Assembly (NCBI RefSeq): GCF_900129295.1
Contig: NZ_FQUU01000016.1
Span: 1-64,000 of the forward strand
Length of the DNA: 64,000 nt
Reading direction: 5' to 3'
DNA from: Flavisolibacter ginsengisoli DSM 18119
GTDB taxonomy: Bacteria; Bacteroidota; Bacteroidia; Chitinophagales; Chitinophagaceae
The position numbers and the translations under genes are program-made. Shown piece after piece: positions 15,710 through 25,491 of this stretch. The notes under the pieces are model-generated. The model was not told the DNA's origin. It saw only the letters and a program-made list of their open reading frames with translations, and searched no databases. Each line of letters opens with the position of its first letter. Position 1 is the first letter of the stretch.

Positions 15710-16549
15710 ATGGAAAGAATTAATGCTCTTATTGATAAGATATACCAACAAAAAGAACAAGGTGTATCTCCTGCTCAAATATTACCAACCGTTCAATTGC
15801 TCCAGTCGGAAATAGTAAAGCTGCAACAAAAAAACGGTGTTCTTGGTACATCCAAAGTAGCTGTTATCATGCCTGTTCATTCCAATTATCATGCTGTTGA
15901 AACGCCAGTGGCTGACATGCCAAAATTGGAAGAACCAGCGCCTGTACTTATTAATAAAGCAGCACAGCAACCTGCCGGCAGTCCACAGGAAATAAAACGG
16001 CCGGAAGTTCAATCAACCAATGCTGAACAAGCTTCGGGCAATGGGTACTTTCTTCGTAAACCTTCTTTTGAACCTGCTCCTCAAGAGGAAATATCTTATA
16101 AAGAAGAACCTGTGAAAAAAGAAGAAGCTCCGAGGCCCGCGGTATTACAAAGCAATTTTTATCATGCTTTTGACACCGTGGAAGAAACCCCTACGCTTAT
16201 GCAACACCAGCCACGCAAGGAGGTGCATGAACTGATAGGCGACCAGGGAGAATCGTTAAATGACAGGCTGAAGCAGGAAAAGAAAGAAGTGGTGCATGCC
16301 CTGAAGGATACTCCTATAAAAGACCTGCGCAAAGGCATTGGCATCAATGACAGGTTTACCTTCGTTAGTGAATTGTTCCGCGGCGACGATGCTATGTATG
16401 AAAGAAGCATAAAAACCATAAATGGGTTTAATATTTTGTCAGAGGCTGAATACTGGATCAACAGGGAATTGAAATTCAAATTAGGCTGGAATGACAATAA
16501 AGAGGAAGTACAACATTTTTATCACCTGGTAAGAAGGCGATTTGCCTGA
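15710..16549 (+). CDS. Conserved hypothetical protein, Bacteroidota type
   Basis: This 279-residue soluble protein has an N-terminal helical part (1-45, MERINALIDKIYQQKEQG, likely coiled coil). A long Pro/Glu/Ala-rich unstructured middle follows (about 55-185). The well-conserved-looking C-terminal domain (about 185-279) contains LNDRLKQEKKEVVHALKD, KGIGINDRFTFVSELFRGD and EYWINRELKFKLGW. I recall such proteins as widespread and uncharacterised in Bacteroidota; no function can be assigned. There is no signal peptide. The 3' end overlaps the convergent kdtA by 28 bases. Confidence 0.75.
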   Translation: MERINALIDKIYQQKEQGVSPAQILPTVQLLQSEIVKLQQKNGVLGTSKVAVIMPVHSNYHAVETPVADMPKLEEPAPVLINKAAQQPAGSPQEIKRPEVQSTNAEQASGNGYFLRKPSFEPAPQEEISYKEEPVKKEEAPRPAVLQSNFYHAFDTVEETPTLMQHQPRKEVHELIGDQGESLNDRLKQEKKEVVHALKDTPIKDLRKGIGINDRFTFVSELFRGDDAMYERSIKTINGFNILSEAEYWINRELKFKLGWNDNKEEVQHFYHLVRRRFA

Positions 16550-17751
16550 ATGTAGTGGAGCACTTCGGCCGTTCCTCCAGTGTTCTTGGTTATATAATGC
16601 AGGGCATGTAATCCTGCACTTTGTAAATAGGTCTCATTTTCAAGGAAGCTGTCAACCCTTTTACGCCATTGTTCCTTGTCACGAACACTAAAAGCACCGC
16701 CTGCAGCGATAAGTTCCTTTGCTTCCCTGTATTTATGGTAATTGGGTCCAAATATCACTGACTTACCATATACAGCAGCTTCCAGGATATTGTGGATGCC
16801 ATCCCTGGTAAAACCACCTCCTATATAGGCTATAGTAGCATATTTATACAACCTGGAAAGCATTCCCACATTATCTATGATCAATACCATTTCTTTACCT
16901 GTTCTTTTTTCATAATTGGAATAACGGATAGAGTTGGTAAATAACGCTTCCACTTCTGAAATGTGCTCTTCATCTATCTCGTGGGGTGCCAAAATCAGTT
17001 TGACAGGCATGTATCCTGAGAGCATTTTCTCGTCTTCTTTCCAGGTGCTTCCAGCAACAACCACCCGATCATTCCCCACAAAATTATTAATGACTGGAAG
17101 ATCACTAAAATTGTCAGCGATTTCCCTGACCCGGTCAAATCTTGTATCCCCGCTAATAGAGCAATGGGTGATGTTATTTTCTTTAAGTAGCTGAAAAGAT
17201 GCCTTATCCTGCACAAAAAGGTGTTGGAATAACATCAAGACCTTTTTGTAAAACTGGCCATACCATTTAAAAAAGGCCTGGTCCTTTCTGAAAACGGCGG
17301 ACACTAGTAGAAGTGGGATATGCCTGGAGGCAGCTTCAGAAAGATGATGGATCCAGAATTCATACTTAACAAAAATTATCAGCTCAGGATGGAGGGTGTT
17401 GATAAACTGTCTGGCATTTGCCCTGGTATCTACAGGAAGGTAGGTTACATAGTGGGCAGCAGCTGTTTTCTTTGCCACCTGGTACCCCGAAGGAGAGAAA
17501 AAGGTTACTACAATTTTATGACCTGGATATTGCTTATTTAATCCGGAAATTATTGGTTTACCTTGTTCAAATTCACCAGCAGAGGAACAATGCATCCAAA
17601 TAACTCTATCGGTTTTTTTTATGTTTTCCTGCAACTCCCTGTAAAGATCTTTTCTACCCTGGAGCCATTCCTTTGCTTTTTTACTACGTAAAGAAGCCAG
17701 GCGAATACCCAATACATAGAGGCGGATCATGGTATTATATAATAATAGCAA
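16522..17751 (-). CDS. kdtA: 3-deoxy-D-manno-octulosonic acid (Kdo) transferase
   Basis: This 409-residue GT30-family enzyme adds Kdo from CMP-Kdo to lipid A precursors at the inner face of the cytoplasmic membrane. The N-terminal glycosyltransferase-N domain shows VIWMHCSSAGEFEQGKP with the catalytic Glu region, FFSPSGYQVAKK and YLPVDTRANARQF. The linker has VKYEFW, and the C-terminal GT-B half has VAGSTWKEDE, LAPHEIDEEH and YIGGGFTRDGIHNILEA. All are typical. There is an N-terminal membrane-anchor-like segment (residues 1-20). The start is ATG at 17751. It is convergent and slightly overlapping with the preceding gene. This shows the organism makes lipopolysaccharide or lipooligosaccharide core. 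Confidence 0.95.
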   Translation of the reverse strand: MLLLYNTMIRLYVLGIRLASLRSKKAKEWLQGRKDLYRELQENIKKTDRVIWMHCSSAGEFEQGKPIISGLNKQYPGHKIVVTFFSPSGYQVAKKTAAAHYVTYLPVDTRANARQFINTLHPELIIFVKYEFWIHHLSEAASRHIPLLLVSAVFRKDQAFFKWYGQFYKKVLMLFQHLFVQDKASFQLLKENNITHCSISGDTRFDRVREIADNFSDLPVINNFVGNDRVVVAGSTWKEDEKMLSGYMPVKLILAPHEIDEEHISEVEALFTNSIRYSNYEKRTGKEMVLIIDNVGMLSRLYKYATIAYIGGGFTRDGIHNILEAAVYGKSVIFGPNYHKYREAKELIAAGGAFSVRDKEQWRKRVDSFLENETYLQSAGLHALHYITKNTGGTAEVLHYIQANRLLTR

Positions 17752-17774
17752 ACTATGGCCGGTTTAATGGTGGG

Positions 17775-17820
17775 CAAAAATAGAACTCTATCTGTGGCCA
17801 CCCATATTTTCCTATTTTTG
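17775..17820. promoter_or_regulatory. Divergent -7 boxes for kdtA and the nucleotide-sugar cluster
   Basis: Two TATTTTTG boxes face away from each other in the 132-nt gap: minus 17782-17775 (24 nt before the kdtA start) and plus 17813-17820 (63 nt before the aminotransferase start). Both fit TAnnTTTG; neither has a clear -33 box at the best spacing. Confidence 0.45.
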
Positions 17821-17883
17821 CGCGCCTGTTCAGGATACCCATTAAGTTTATTGTGTATAAATGACAGGCTTAAATTTTAAAGA

Positions 17884-19026
17884 ATGCGCCCAATACAAAT
17901 GGTTGATCTTAAGCTTCAATACCAGAAGATCAAACCTCAAATTGATGAAGCCGTTTTACAAGTTGTGGAAAGTTGTGCATTTATCAATGGACCGCAGGTT
18001 CAAAGTTTTACAACAAAATTATCTGAATATACAGGCTCAAAACATGTAATTCCTTGTGCCAATGGTACAGATGCATTGCAAATTGCCATGATGGCATTGG
18101 GTTTGCAAGAAGGGGACGAAGTGATCACACCATCATTTACCTATATAGCCACCACTGAGGTCATAGCTTTGCTTAAGCTGACACCTGTATTTGTAGATGT
18201 TGATGCTCAGACATTTTGTATCAACCCGGCAGACATAGAAAGAGCCATTACTCCAAAAACAAAAGCTATAGTACCAGTTCATTTATATGGGCAAGCTGCG
18301 AACATGGAGGAGATCATGAAAATAGCTGAAGCACACAAGCTATACGTTATTGAAGATAATGCCCAGGCTATAGGCTGTGATTACTATTTTTCAAATGGTA
18401 CGGTAAAGAAGACAGGATCTATCGGAACCATTGGTACCACTTCTTTCTTTCCATCTAAAAACCTGGGATGCTTTGGTGATGGCGGTGCGATGATGACTGA
18501 AGATGATTCATTGGCAGATCAACTGAAGATGGTAGCCAACCACGGTCAAAGCAAGCGCTATTATCATGATGTGGTAGGCTGCAACAGCCGGCTTGATACA
18601 ATACAGGCGGCGGTGCTGGAAGTGAAGCTTGAGCATCTTGATGAATATATAGCCGCCCGAAGGGCTGTAGCTGACTATTATGATGCTGCTTTTGCAGGGC
18701 ATTCGGAAATTACAACCCCTTTCAGATCAAGCAGTTGCAAGCATGTTTTTCATCAATATACCCTCATTTTAAATGGGGTTGATAGAAACAAATTACATGA
18801 TTATCTTGCAGAGCATAAGATTCCTTCCATGATCTATTACCCTGTTCCAGCACATCGCCAAAAGATGTTCTCTCATTTCAATTCTTCCAGTACAGAATTA
18901 CCTGTTACTGATTGGTTGACAGAACGTGTGATATCGCTTCCAATGCATACGGAAATGGAACAGGAGCAGTTACAATTTATCACCGATAAAGTTTTAGAAT
19001 TTATAACCCTTAATCATACAGTATGA
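17884..19026 (+). CDS. DegT/DnrJ/EryC1/StrS-family sugar aminotransferase
   Basis: This 380-residue PLP-dependent aminotransferase converts a keto nucleotide-sugar to an amino sugar, using glutamate as usual donor. Seen are CANGTDALQIAMMALGL (phosphate site), DEVITPSFTYIATTE, the aspartate region VIEDNAQAIG, the PLP lysine in FFPSKNLGCFGDGGAM (Lys192), and NSRLDTIQAAVL. The sequence looks closest to the WbpE/WlbC kind that works on UDP-3-keto-GlcNAc uronic acid, but substrate is not provable by eye. It is the first gene of the nucleotide-sugar cluster and overlaps ugd by four bases (ATGA), so the two are translationally coupled. The ATG at 17884 is preferred over an out-of-frame ATG at 17861. 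Confidence 0.9.
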   Translation: MRPIQMVDLKLQYQKIKPQIDEAVLQVVESCAFINGPQVQSFTTKLSEYTGSKHVIPCANGTDALQIAMMALGLQEGDEVITPSFTYIATTEVIALLKLTPVFVDVDAQTFCINPADIERAITPKTKAIVPVHLYGQAANMEEIMKIAEAHKLYVIEDNAQAIGCDYYFSNGTVKKTGSIGTIGTTSFFPSKNLGCFGDGGAMMTEDDSLADQLKMVANHGQSKRYYHDVVGCNSRLDTIQAAVLEVKLEHLDEYIAARRAVADYYDAAFAGHSEITTPFRSSSCKHVFHQYTLILNGVDRNKLHDYLAEHKIPSMIYYPVPAHRQKMFSHFNSSSTELPVTDWLTERVISLPMHTEMEQEQLQFITDKVLEFITLNHTV

Positions 19027-20348
19027 AAATTACAGTTGTAGGAACCGGATACGTTGGTTTAGTAACCGGAACTTGTCTTGCAGAAACCGGGAACCACGTT
19101 TGCTGCGTAGATATTGACGAGCGTAAAGTGAATAAGCTAAGAAATGGCCAGATCACTATTTATGAGCCAGGACTGGAGAAATTGTTTGAAAGAAACCTGA
19201 AGGAAGAACGTTTAAGCTTTACTACTGACCTGAAGGAAGGATTGGAAGATTCAGAAATAGTATTTCTTGCCCTGCCTACACCTCCGGGTGAGGATGGATC
19301 GGCAGACCTGAAATATGTGCTGGGTGTTGCTGACCACATAGGAAAGCTGCTTAAAGATTATAAGATCATCATAGATAAGAGTACAGTACCTGTTGGAACC
19401 GCAGAAAAAGTTCATGCAGCTATAGCAAAGAATTACAATGGTGAATTTGACGTGGTATCCAATCCTGAGTTTTTAAGAGAAGGGGTAGCTGTTGAAGATT
19501 TTATGAAGCCTGACAGGATCGTTATCGGAACTACTTCAGAAAGAGCTAAGGTTTTACTCACAGAATTATATGGTCCATATGTGCGCCAGGGTAACCCTAT
19601 CATATTCATGGATGAACGTTCTGCAGAATTAACCAAGTATGCAGCGAATGCATTCCTTGCCACAAAGATCTCTTTCATGAACGAAATAGCTCAAATGTGC
19701 GAGCGCCTTGGAGCTGATGTGGATATGGTGCGTAAAGGAATTGGTAGTGATGAGCGTATAGGGAAACGTTTCCTTTTCCCCGGGATTGGATATGGTGGAA
19801 GTTGTTTTCCTAAAGATGTTAAGGCATTGGTTTATTCCGCAAAGGAAGTAGCATATGATTTTGCTATTCTGGATGCAGTTACAGAAGTGAATGAAAGACA
19901 AAAAATACACCTGGTATCTAAGATCAGGCGTTATTTTAATAATGACCTGGCAGGTAAGAAATTCGCCGTATGGGGCCTGGCATTCAAGCCTAACACCGAT
20001 GATATCCGTGAAGCGCCTTCCCTGGAGATCATTTCAGCATTGCTAGAGAGTGGTGCCTCTGTATGTGCGTTTGACCCTGAAGCTGTTAATAATGTAAAAC
20101 AAATTTTTGGTGACAGGATCAATTTTGCAGAGACGCAATATGATTGTATTGAGAATGCCGATGCCTTGATAGTTGCTACTGAATGGAATGAGTTCAGAAC
20201 TCCGGATTTTGATAAAATATTATCTCTTTTAAAAGACCCGGTAATATTTGATGGACGTAATGTATTTGACGTCCAGGTAATGGAGAAGAAAGGATTTCAT
20301 TATGAAAGCATAGGCCGTTCATCGGTAAACCAACCCAAATTCGTTTAA
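19023..20348 (+). CDS. ugd: UDP-glucose 6-dehydrogenase
   Basis: This 441-residue enzyme oxidises UDP-glucose to UDP-glucuronate with two NAD+, in the cytoplasm. The N-terminal Rossmann motif is [12 protein letters not shown] (residues 4-15). Also seen are [44 protein letters not shown], and the catalytic Cys261 in [14 protein letters not shown]. The C-terminal domain has [17 protein letters not shown]. Length and motifs are standard. It overlaps both neighbours (ATGA upstream, TAATG downstream). The next gene uses its product, so the pair makes UDP-glucuronate then UDP-xylose. Confidence 0.95.
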   Translation: MKITVVGTGYVGLVTGTCLAETGNHVCCVDIDERKVNKLRNGQITIYEPGLEKLFERNLKEERLSFTTDLKEGLEDSEIVFLALPTPPGEDGSADLKYVLGVADHIGKLLKDYKIIIDKSTVPVGTAEKVHAAIAKNYNGEFDVVSNPEFLREGVAVEDFMKPDRIVIGTTSERAKVLLTELYGPYVRQGNPIIFMDERSAELTKYAANAFLATKISFMNEIAQMCERLGADVDMVRKGIGSDERIGKRFLFPGIGYGGSCFPKDVKALVYSAKEVAYDFAILDAVTEVNERQKIHLVSKIRRYFNNDLAGKKFAVWGLAFKPNTDDIREAPSLEIISALLESGASVCAFDPEAVNNVKQIFGDRINFAETQYDCIENADALIVATEWNEFRTPDFDKILSLLKDPVIFDGRNVFDVQVMEKKGFHYESIGRSSVNQPKFV

Positions 20349-21328
20349 TGAAAAAAAGAATATTGATTACCGGTGGCGCAGGTTTCCTTGGATCTCACCT
20401 GTGCGACCGGTTTATTGCTGAAGGTTATCACGTGATCGCGATGGACAACCTTATCACCGGCGATCTGAAAAATATAGAACACTTATTCAAACTGGAACAT
20501 TTTGAGTTTTACCACCATGATGTAACTAAGTTCATTCATGTGCCTGGGGAACTGGATTATATCCTTCACTTTGCATCTCCTGCAAGTCCTATAGATTATT
20601 TAAAGATACCAATCCAGACCCTGAAAGTGGGAGCAATGGGTACGCATAATTGCCTTGGTTTGGCAAAGGCCAAAAGCGCCAGGATCCTTGTAGCCTCCAC
20701 GAGTGAGGTATATGGCGATCCTCTTGTACATCCCCAGACAGAAGAATATTGGGGCAATGTGAATCCCGTTGGTCCAAGAGGAGTTTATGATGAAGCGAAA
20801 AGGTATATGGAATCAATCACTATGGCTTATCATACTTTTCATGGCGTAGATACAAGGATCATCCGCATATTCAATACTTACGGACCACGGATGCGACTTA
20901 ATGACGGCAGGGCTCTACCTGCATTCATTGGACAGGCATTACGCGGAGAAGATATGACAGTATTTGGTGATGGATCTCAAACAAGGTCTTTCTGTTATGT
21001 CAGTGACCTGGTAGAAGGTATTTACCGATTGCTTTTAAGTGATTATTCCCTTCCTGTAAATATTGGAAACCCGGATGAGATTTCTTTGAAGGATTTTGCC
21101 GAGGAAGTATTGCAATTAACAGGTGGAAAGGTGAATATTATCTATAAGCCGCTGCCAGCTGATGATCCGAAACAGAGAAAGCCAGATATCACTAAGGCAA
21201 GGAATATTCTTGGATGGGCACCTTTAATAGGACGTAAAGAAGGATTGGCAAAAACCTACGATTACTTTAAAACACTGTCTTCGGAAGAATGGTCTAAACA
21301 ACCAAAGGAATTTCAAAGCAGGAAATAA
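20348..21328 (+). CDS. UDP-glucuronic acid decarboxylase (UDP-xylose synthase)
   Basis: This 326-residue extended short-chain dehydrogenase carries out NAD-dependent decarboxylation of UDP-glucuronate to UDP-xylose. Motifs: the Rossmann motif [15 protein letters not shown] (residues 6-20), [20 protein letters not shown] (the signature of the UXS family), STSEVYGDP, the active-site Tyr and Lys in [10 protein letters not shown], and [14 protein letters not shown]. The SPASP stretch and the RMRLNDGR end distinguish it from GalE and RmlB. It overlaps ugd by one base. A 130-nt gap with a promoter match follows. Substrate assignment is strong by motif and by adjacency to ugd. Confidence 0.92.
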   Translation: MKKRILITGGAGFLGSHLCDRFIAEGYHVIAMDNLITGDLKNIEHLFKLEHFEFYHHDVTKFIHVPGELDYILHFASPASPIDYLKIPIQTLKVGAMGTHNCLGLAKAKSARILVASTSEVYGDPLVHPQTEEYWGNVNPVGPRGVYDEAKRYMESITMAYHTFHGVDTRIIRIFNTYGPRMRLNDGRALPAFIGQALRGEDMTVFGDGSQTRSFCYVSDLVEGIYRLLLSDYSLPVNIGNPDEISLKDFAEEVLQLTGGKVNIIYKPLPADDPKQRKPDITKARNILGWAPLIGRKEGLAKTYDYFKTLSSEEWSKQPKEFQSRK

Positions 21329-21431
21329 TACTTTCTATATTTCAGGAAACCTGGATTGATAGCGAATTGTCGTAGCCTTTTCAAAACAGAGTGGATAGGC
21401 TACAATAATTATTATCAATGTCCAGGTAACC

Positions 21432-21462
21432 TTTCCATATTGGCAGTTCAAAGATATATTTG
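21432..21462 (+). promoter_or_regulatory. Promoter for the second half of the sugar cluster; fixes the downstream start
   Basis: TTTC (21432-21435), 19 nt, then TATATTTG (21455-21462). A TTG codon at 21460 in frame with the next gene falls inside the -7 box, so translation must begin at the ATG at 21484 instead. Confidence 0.65.
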
Positions 21463-21483
21463 CACCCATTACAACTAACACTT

Positions 21484-22773
21484 ATGTTCCAGGAACTTAT
21501 TGATAAAAAGGAAAAGCTGGCTGTTATAGGCCTGGGCTATGTTGGCCTGCCTATAGCTCTGGAATTTGCCCGTAAAATATCTGTAATAGGTTTTGATATT
21601 AATTCAAAACGTATTGATATGATGAAACAGGGTATTGATCCAAGTAATGAACTGGATAAAAAAGCCTTCGAAGGATGCGATATTGAATTCACGAATTCAC
21701 TGGATGTATTGCGGGAAGCAAGGTTCTTTATTGTTGCAGTTCCAACCCCGGTTGATGAACATAATGTTCCAGATCTCACTCCAGTAAAGAAAGCATCTGA
21801 AACAATTGGTAAGGTCATTAAGAAAGGTGATTATGTAATTTTTGAATCTACAGTTTACCCAGGCTGTACTGAAGAAGATTGTCTGCCTATTATTGAAAAG
21901 CTTTCCGGGCTTAAAAACAGGCTGGATTTTAAATCCGGGTACTCACCGGAAAGGATCAACCCAGGGGATAAAAAGCATACTTTATCTTCTATTGTAAAAG
22001 TAGTTTCCGGCTGTGATAAGGAATCTCTTGAAACGGTAGCCAAAGTTTATGAATTGGTAGTGAAAGCGGGTGTTCATAAAGCATCTTCTATTAAGGTAGC
22101 TGAAGCAGCGAAGATCATTGAGAATACACAACGCGACCTGAACATAGCGCTGATGAATGAACTGTCAATCATCTTTGACAAGATGGGTATTAACACCTAT
22201 GAAGTACTGGAGGCAGCGGGAACAAAATGGAATTTTTTAAAGTTTAGCCCGGGACTTGTTGGCGGGCATTGTATTGGTGTAGATCCTTATTATCTCACCT
22301 ACAAAGCCAGCGAATTGGGTTATAACTCAAGGGTAATATTGGCAGGCAGGTATATCAATGATAATATGTCATTGTATGTTGCACGCAAGGTTGTCCGCCA
22401 CATAATAAGTAATGTAAGTGATGTAAAGTCTGCAAGGGTATTGGTGATGGGTGCTACATTTAAAGAGAATGTAAGTGACATAAGAAATTCAAAAGTTGCT
22501 GATGTAGTCAAAGAATTGAAGGAATTCTTTTTGAATGTTGATGTTGTTGATCCGCATGCTGACAGTGAAGAATTAAAACATGAATATGGCTTCGGCCTGG
22601 CTGATGGAATAGGTAAGGATTATGATGCAGTGATCGTAACTGTATGTCATGAGCCATATGCAGATTTGGATGATGCCTATTTTGCATCCATTACCAAACC
22701 AAATGCCCTGATTGCAGATCTTAAAGGGATTTACCGGGGAAAAGTAAAGAACAGAAATTACTGGAGTTTTTAA
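21484..22773 (+). CDS. Nucleotide-sugar dehydrogenase (WbpA/TviB-type, UDP-HexNAc 6-dehydrogenase)
   Basis: This 429-residue member of the UDP-glucose/GDP-mannose dehydrogenase superfamily oxidises a UDP-N-acetylhexosamine to the uronic acid by likely homology to WbpA, TviB and WecC. It shows LAVIGLGYVGLPIALEFA, VAVPTPVDEHNVPDL, ESTVYPGCTEE, GYSPERINPGDK, NTQRDLNIALMNE, and the catalytic Cys263 in LVGGHCIGVDPYYLTYKA; that last motif is typical of the UDP-ManNAc/GlcNAc branch, unlike the GGSCFPKD of ugd. The C-terminal domain has MGATFKENVSDIRNSK. Start is chosen from the promoter overlap at 21455-21462. rfbC follows after 2 nt. With the upstream aminotransferase it may contribute to amino-uronic sugars; exact substrate is inference. 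Confidence 0.9.
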   Translation: MFQELIDKKEKLAVIGLGYVGLPIALEFARKISVIGFDINSKRIDMMKQGIDPSNELDKKAFEGCDIEFTNSLDVLREARFFIVAVPTPVDEHNVPDLTPVKKASETIGKVIKKGDYVIFESTVYPGCTEEDCLPIIEKLSGLKNRLDFKSGYSPERINPGDKKHTLSSIVKVVSGCDKESLETVAKVYELVVKAGVHKASSIKVAEAAKIIENTQRDLNIALMNELSIIFDKMGINTYEVLEAAGTKWNFLKFSPGLVGGHCIGVDPYYLTYKASELGYNSRVILAGRYINDNMSLYVARKVVRHIISNVSDVKSARVLVMGATFKENVSDIRNSKVADVVKELKEFFLNVDVVDPHADSEELKHEYGFGLADGIGKDYDAVIVTVCHEPYADLDDAYFASITKPNALIADLKGIYRGKVKNRNYWSF

Positions 22774-22775
22774 TT

Positions 22776-23336
22776 ATGCCATTTATTCCTACACCCATAC
22801 AAGATCTGTTCATTTTTGAACCTAAGGTATTTGAAGACAACAGGGGATATTTTTTTGAGGCTTATAATGAACAGGTTTTTAAAGCAGGTGGTATTGATAT
22901 AAAATTTGTGCAGGATAATCAATCAAAATCATCCTATGGTGTAATAAGAGGGTTGCACTACCAGCAAGACCCATTTGCTCAAACAAAACTGGTCCGTGTG
23001 CTGCAAGGAAAGATACTTGATGTAGCTATAGACATTAGGAAAGGGTCTCCCTATTTTGGAAAAAGTTTTTCTATTGAGCTTTCTGCTGATAACAAAAGGC
23101 AGCTTTTAGTTCCTGCAGGGTTTGCACATGGGTTTTCGGTACTCTCTGATACAGCCGTTGTTCTGTATAAATGTGATCGTTTTTATAATAAAGAAAGTGA
23201 AGGAGGTATACGTTTTGATGATCCCAGCCTTGGGATAGATTGGGGTATACCAAAAGGAGAGGAGCTTGTTTCAGAAAAGGACCTGCTATTGCCATTTTTA
23301 AATGAATGCCATAACAATTTTGAATTCAGAAAATGA
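22776..23336 (+). CDS. rfbC: dTDP-4-dehydrorhamnose 3,5-epimerase
   Basis: This 186-residue RmlC cupin epimerises dTDP-4-keto-6-deoxyglucose to the L-lyxo form, third step of dTDP-L-rhamnose synthesis. Seen are FEDNRGYFFEAYNEQVF, VQDNQSKSSYGVIRGLHYQ with catalytic His61, VAIDIRKGSPYFGK, VPAGFAHGF and the catalytic Tyr131 in VVLYKCD. Length is standard. It overlaps rfbD by four bases (ATGA). rfbA and rfbB, needed for the first two steps, are not in the window. Confidence 0.95.
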   Translation: MPFIPTPIQDLFIFEPKVFEDNRGYFFEAYNEQVFKAGGIDIKFVQDNQSKSSYGVIRGLHYQQDPFAQTKLVRVLQGKILDVAIDIRKGSPYFGKSFSIELSADNKRQLLVPAGFAHGFSVLSDTAVVLYKCDRFYNKESEGGIRFDDPSLGIDWGIPKGEELVSEKDLLLPFLNECHNNFEFRK

Positions 23337-24193
23337 GTGATGGTAGAAAGATATTGGTGTCGGGAAGTAACGGACAACTGGGCAGTGAACTCCAGGAGAT
23401 AGCCAGGCAGTTTAAAGAATTTCAATTTGTATTTTTTTCACGGGCCGAACTTTCCATAACTGACAGGGCCGCCCTTGAAAAGATGTTTATTTTACACCGC
23501 CCTTCCTATTTTATCAATTGTGCTGCCTATACAGCGGTGGATAAAGCAGAAAAGGAAAAAGAGATTGCAGAGGAGATCAATGGCCATGCCGTTGGTGCTA
23601 TTGCCACCTTATGCAGCCAATATGACTGCAGGTTGATTCATATTTCTACAGATTACGTTTTTAATGGCAAAGCCAGCACTCCTTTAAAGGAAGACGACCC
23701 TGTAGACCCTGTTAATGCTTATGGTGATTCAAAGCTATTGGGAGAAAGACTTGCTATGCAGCATACAGATGCTGTAATTATACGAACCTCATGGGTTTAC
23801 TCAAAGTATGGCAACAATTTCGTGAAAACGATGAAACGGTTGATGGGAGAGAAAGAAAGTATCAGCGTTGTTCACGACCAGGTAGGATCCCCTACGTATG
23901 CTGCGGACCTTGCAACAGCGATCATGGAAATCATCACTTCGGGAAAATGGGAACCAGGAATTTATAATTACAGTAATTCAGGTGTGATAAGCTGGTTTGA
24001 CTTTGCCAATGAAATCAAAATACAGTTGCATTCAAAATGCGAAGTTTATCCCATTCCCACTTCGCAATTTCCTACTCCAGCTAAAAGACCTGCTTACTCA
24101 GTACTTGATAAAGAGAAGATTCAGTCGGTATATCATATCAAGGCAAGGGAATGGAAAGAAAGTTTAAAAGAGTGCATTGATAAACTGGGCTAA
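23333..24193 (+). CDS. rfbD: dTDP-4-dehydrorhamnose reductase
   Basis: This 286-residue short-chain dehydrogenase of the RmlD type reduces dTDP-4-keto-L-rhamnose to dTDP-L-rhamnose with NAD(P)H. Seen are ILVSGSNGQLGSELQ (nucleotide site, residues 7-21), NCAAYTAVDKAE, STDYVFNGKASTPLKEDD, the catalytic Tyr/Lys in NAYGDSKLLGE, and IRTSWVYSKYGNNFVKTM. It ends the nucleotide-sugar cluster. Its 3' end overlaps the convergent argH by four bases. Assignment is firm. Confidence 0.95.
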   Translation: MSDGRKILVSGSNGQLGSELQEIARQFKEFQFVFFSRAELSITDRAALEKMFILHRPSYFINCAAYTAVDKAEKEKEIAEEINGHAVGAIATLCSQYDCRLIHISTDYVFNGKASTPLKEDDPVDPVNAYGDSKLLGERLAMQHTDAVIIRTSWVYSKYGNNFVKTMKRLMGEKESISVVHDQVGSPTYAADLATAIMEIITSGKWEPGIYNYSNSGVISWFDFANEIKIQLHSKCEVYPIPTSQFPTPAKRPAYSVLDKEKIQSVYHIKAREWKESLKECIDKLG

Positions 24194-25491
24194 TTAAATT
24201 TCTGCAATACTTTTTCCATTTCGCTTTTGATGCCTATCGTTGAAAGGTTTCCTATGCTGCCTTCATGTGTGTGTTGAAGTCCTTTTGAGAGATCAAAATA
24301 AAAATCTCCTTTTTCAATAGCGTTGCCTACTTGTTGATAAGCATCACGGAAAGGTATACCCTGGTTAACTAATTCATTTACTGCTTCCACACTAAAAAGA
24401 TACTTGTATTTAGGATCATCAAGAATATGATCCTTAATTTCAATATTTGACAGCATCAGCACTGCCATTTGAAAACAAGCTTTTAATTCTTCTATGGCTG
24501 GAAATAAGATCTCTTTTGTTAATTGGAGGTCGCGGTGATAGCCAGAAGGCAAATTATTCAATAAGAGAATCAATTCATTGGGTATGGATTGAATGCGGTT
24601 GCACTTTGCCCTGATTAATTCAAAAACATCAGGATTCTTTTTGTGAGGCATGATGCTGCTACCTGTTGTTAATTCTGGGGGAAAAGAAATGAACCCAAAG
24701 TTCTGGTTGAGGTAGAGGCAGCAATCCATTGATAATTTACTAAGGGTGGCAGCCAGGCATGAAAGTCCCATTGCCACAATCTTTTCAGTTTTACCACGGC
24801 TCATCTGGGCATAAACTGAATTATGGTTAAGGGATCCAAATTGCAACAATTCTGTTGTCCTTTTCCGGTTCAAAGGGAAAGAAGAGCCGTAGCCAGCACC
24901 ACTCCCTAATGGATTTTTATTTGCAACCTGGTAAGCTGAAGCCAAAACCTCAAGGTCATCAACGAGGCTTTCAGCATACGCTCCAAACCATAATCCAAAT
25001 GAAGAAGGCATGGCTATTTGTAAATGGGTGTAGCCTGGTAAAAGCTTATCCTTGTATTTTTCGCTTTGTGTTAGCAGGAGCTGGAATAGTTCAGTAGCAT
25101 CCTCCTTGATTTTCAACACTTCGGCCCGGAGGTAAAGTTTTATATCCACGGCTACCTGGTCGTTGCGGCTCCGACCGCTATGGATCATTTTACCAATCTC
25201 GCCAATACGTTTGGTTAGTAAAAATTCTACCTGTGAATGAACATCTTCTGCATCTTCTTCTATGACAAACTGGCCATCAATTATTTCTTTTTCAATTGCA
25301 TGAAGTGCCTGCACTGCCTTTGCCGAATCCTCCTTTGTCATCAAACCAACTTCACCGAGCATCGTAACATGTGCAATGGAACCCTGCACATCATAAGGTG
25401 CTAAAGCCAGGTCAAATTCCTTATCTCTTCCTACTGTAAACTTTTCAACCGATTCTGAAACAGATGTCGATTCCTTTTGCCATAGCTTCAT
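24190..25491 (-). CDS. argH: Argininosuccinate lyase
   Basis: This 433-residue enzyme of the fumarase/aspartase superfamily cleaves argininosuccinate to arginine and fumarate, the last step of arginine synthesis. It shows the signature SSIMPHKKNPDVFEL with the flexible catalytic loop, SGRSRNDQVAVDIKLYLR, and GYTHLQIAMPSSFGLW. The N-terminus KLWQKESTSVSESVEKFTVG is typical. The length is slightly short of the common 455-470. It is the only arg gene here not contiguous with the operon: a methyltransferase gene on the opposite strand separates it from argE, so it probably needs its own promoter. Confidence 0.95.
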   Translation of the reverse strand: MKLWQKESTSVSESVEKFTVGRDKEFDLALAPYDVQGSIAHVTMLGEVGLMTKEDSAKAVQALHAIEKEIIDGQFVIEEDAEDVHSQVEFLLTKRIGEIGKMIHSGRSRNDQVAVDIKLYLRAEVLKIKEDATELFQLLLTQSEKYKDKLLPGYTHLQIAMPSSFGLWFGAYAESLVDDLEVLASAYQVANKNPLGSGAGYGSSFPLNRKRTTELLQFGSLNHNSVYAQMSRGKTEKIVAMGLSCLAATLSKLSMDCCLYLNQNFGFISFPPELTTGSSIMPHKKNPDVFELIRAKCNRIQSIPNELILLLNNLPSGYHRDLQLTKEILFPAIEELKACFQMAVLMLSNIEIKDHILDDPKYKYLFSVEAVNELVNQGIPFRDAYQQVGNAIEKGDFYFDLSKGLQHTHEGSIGNLSTIGIKSEMEKVLQKFN

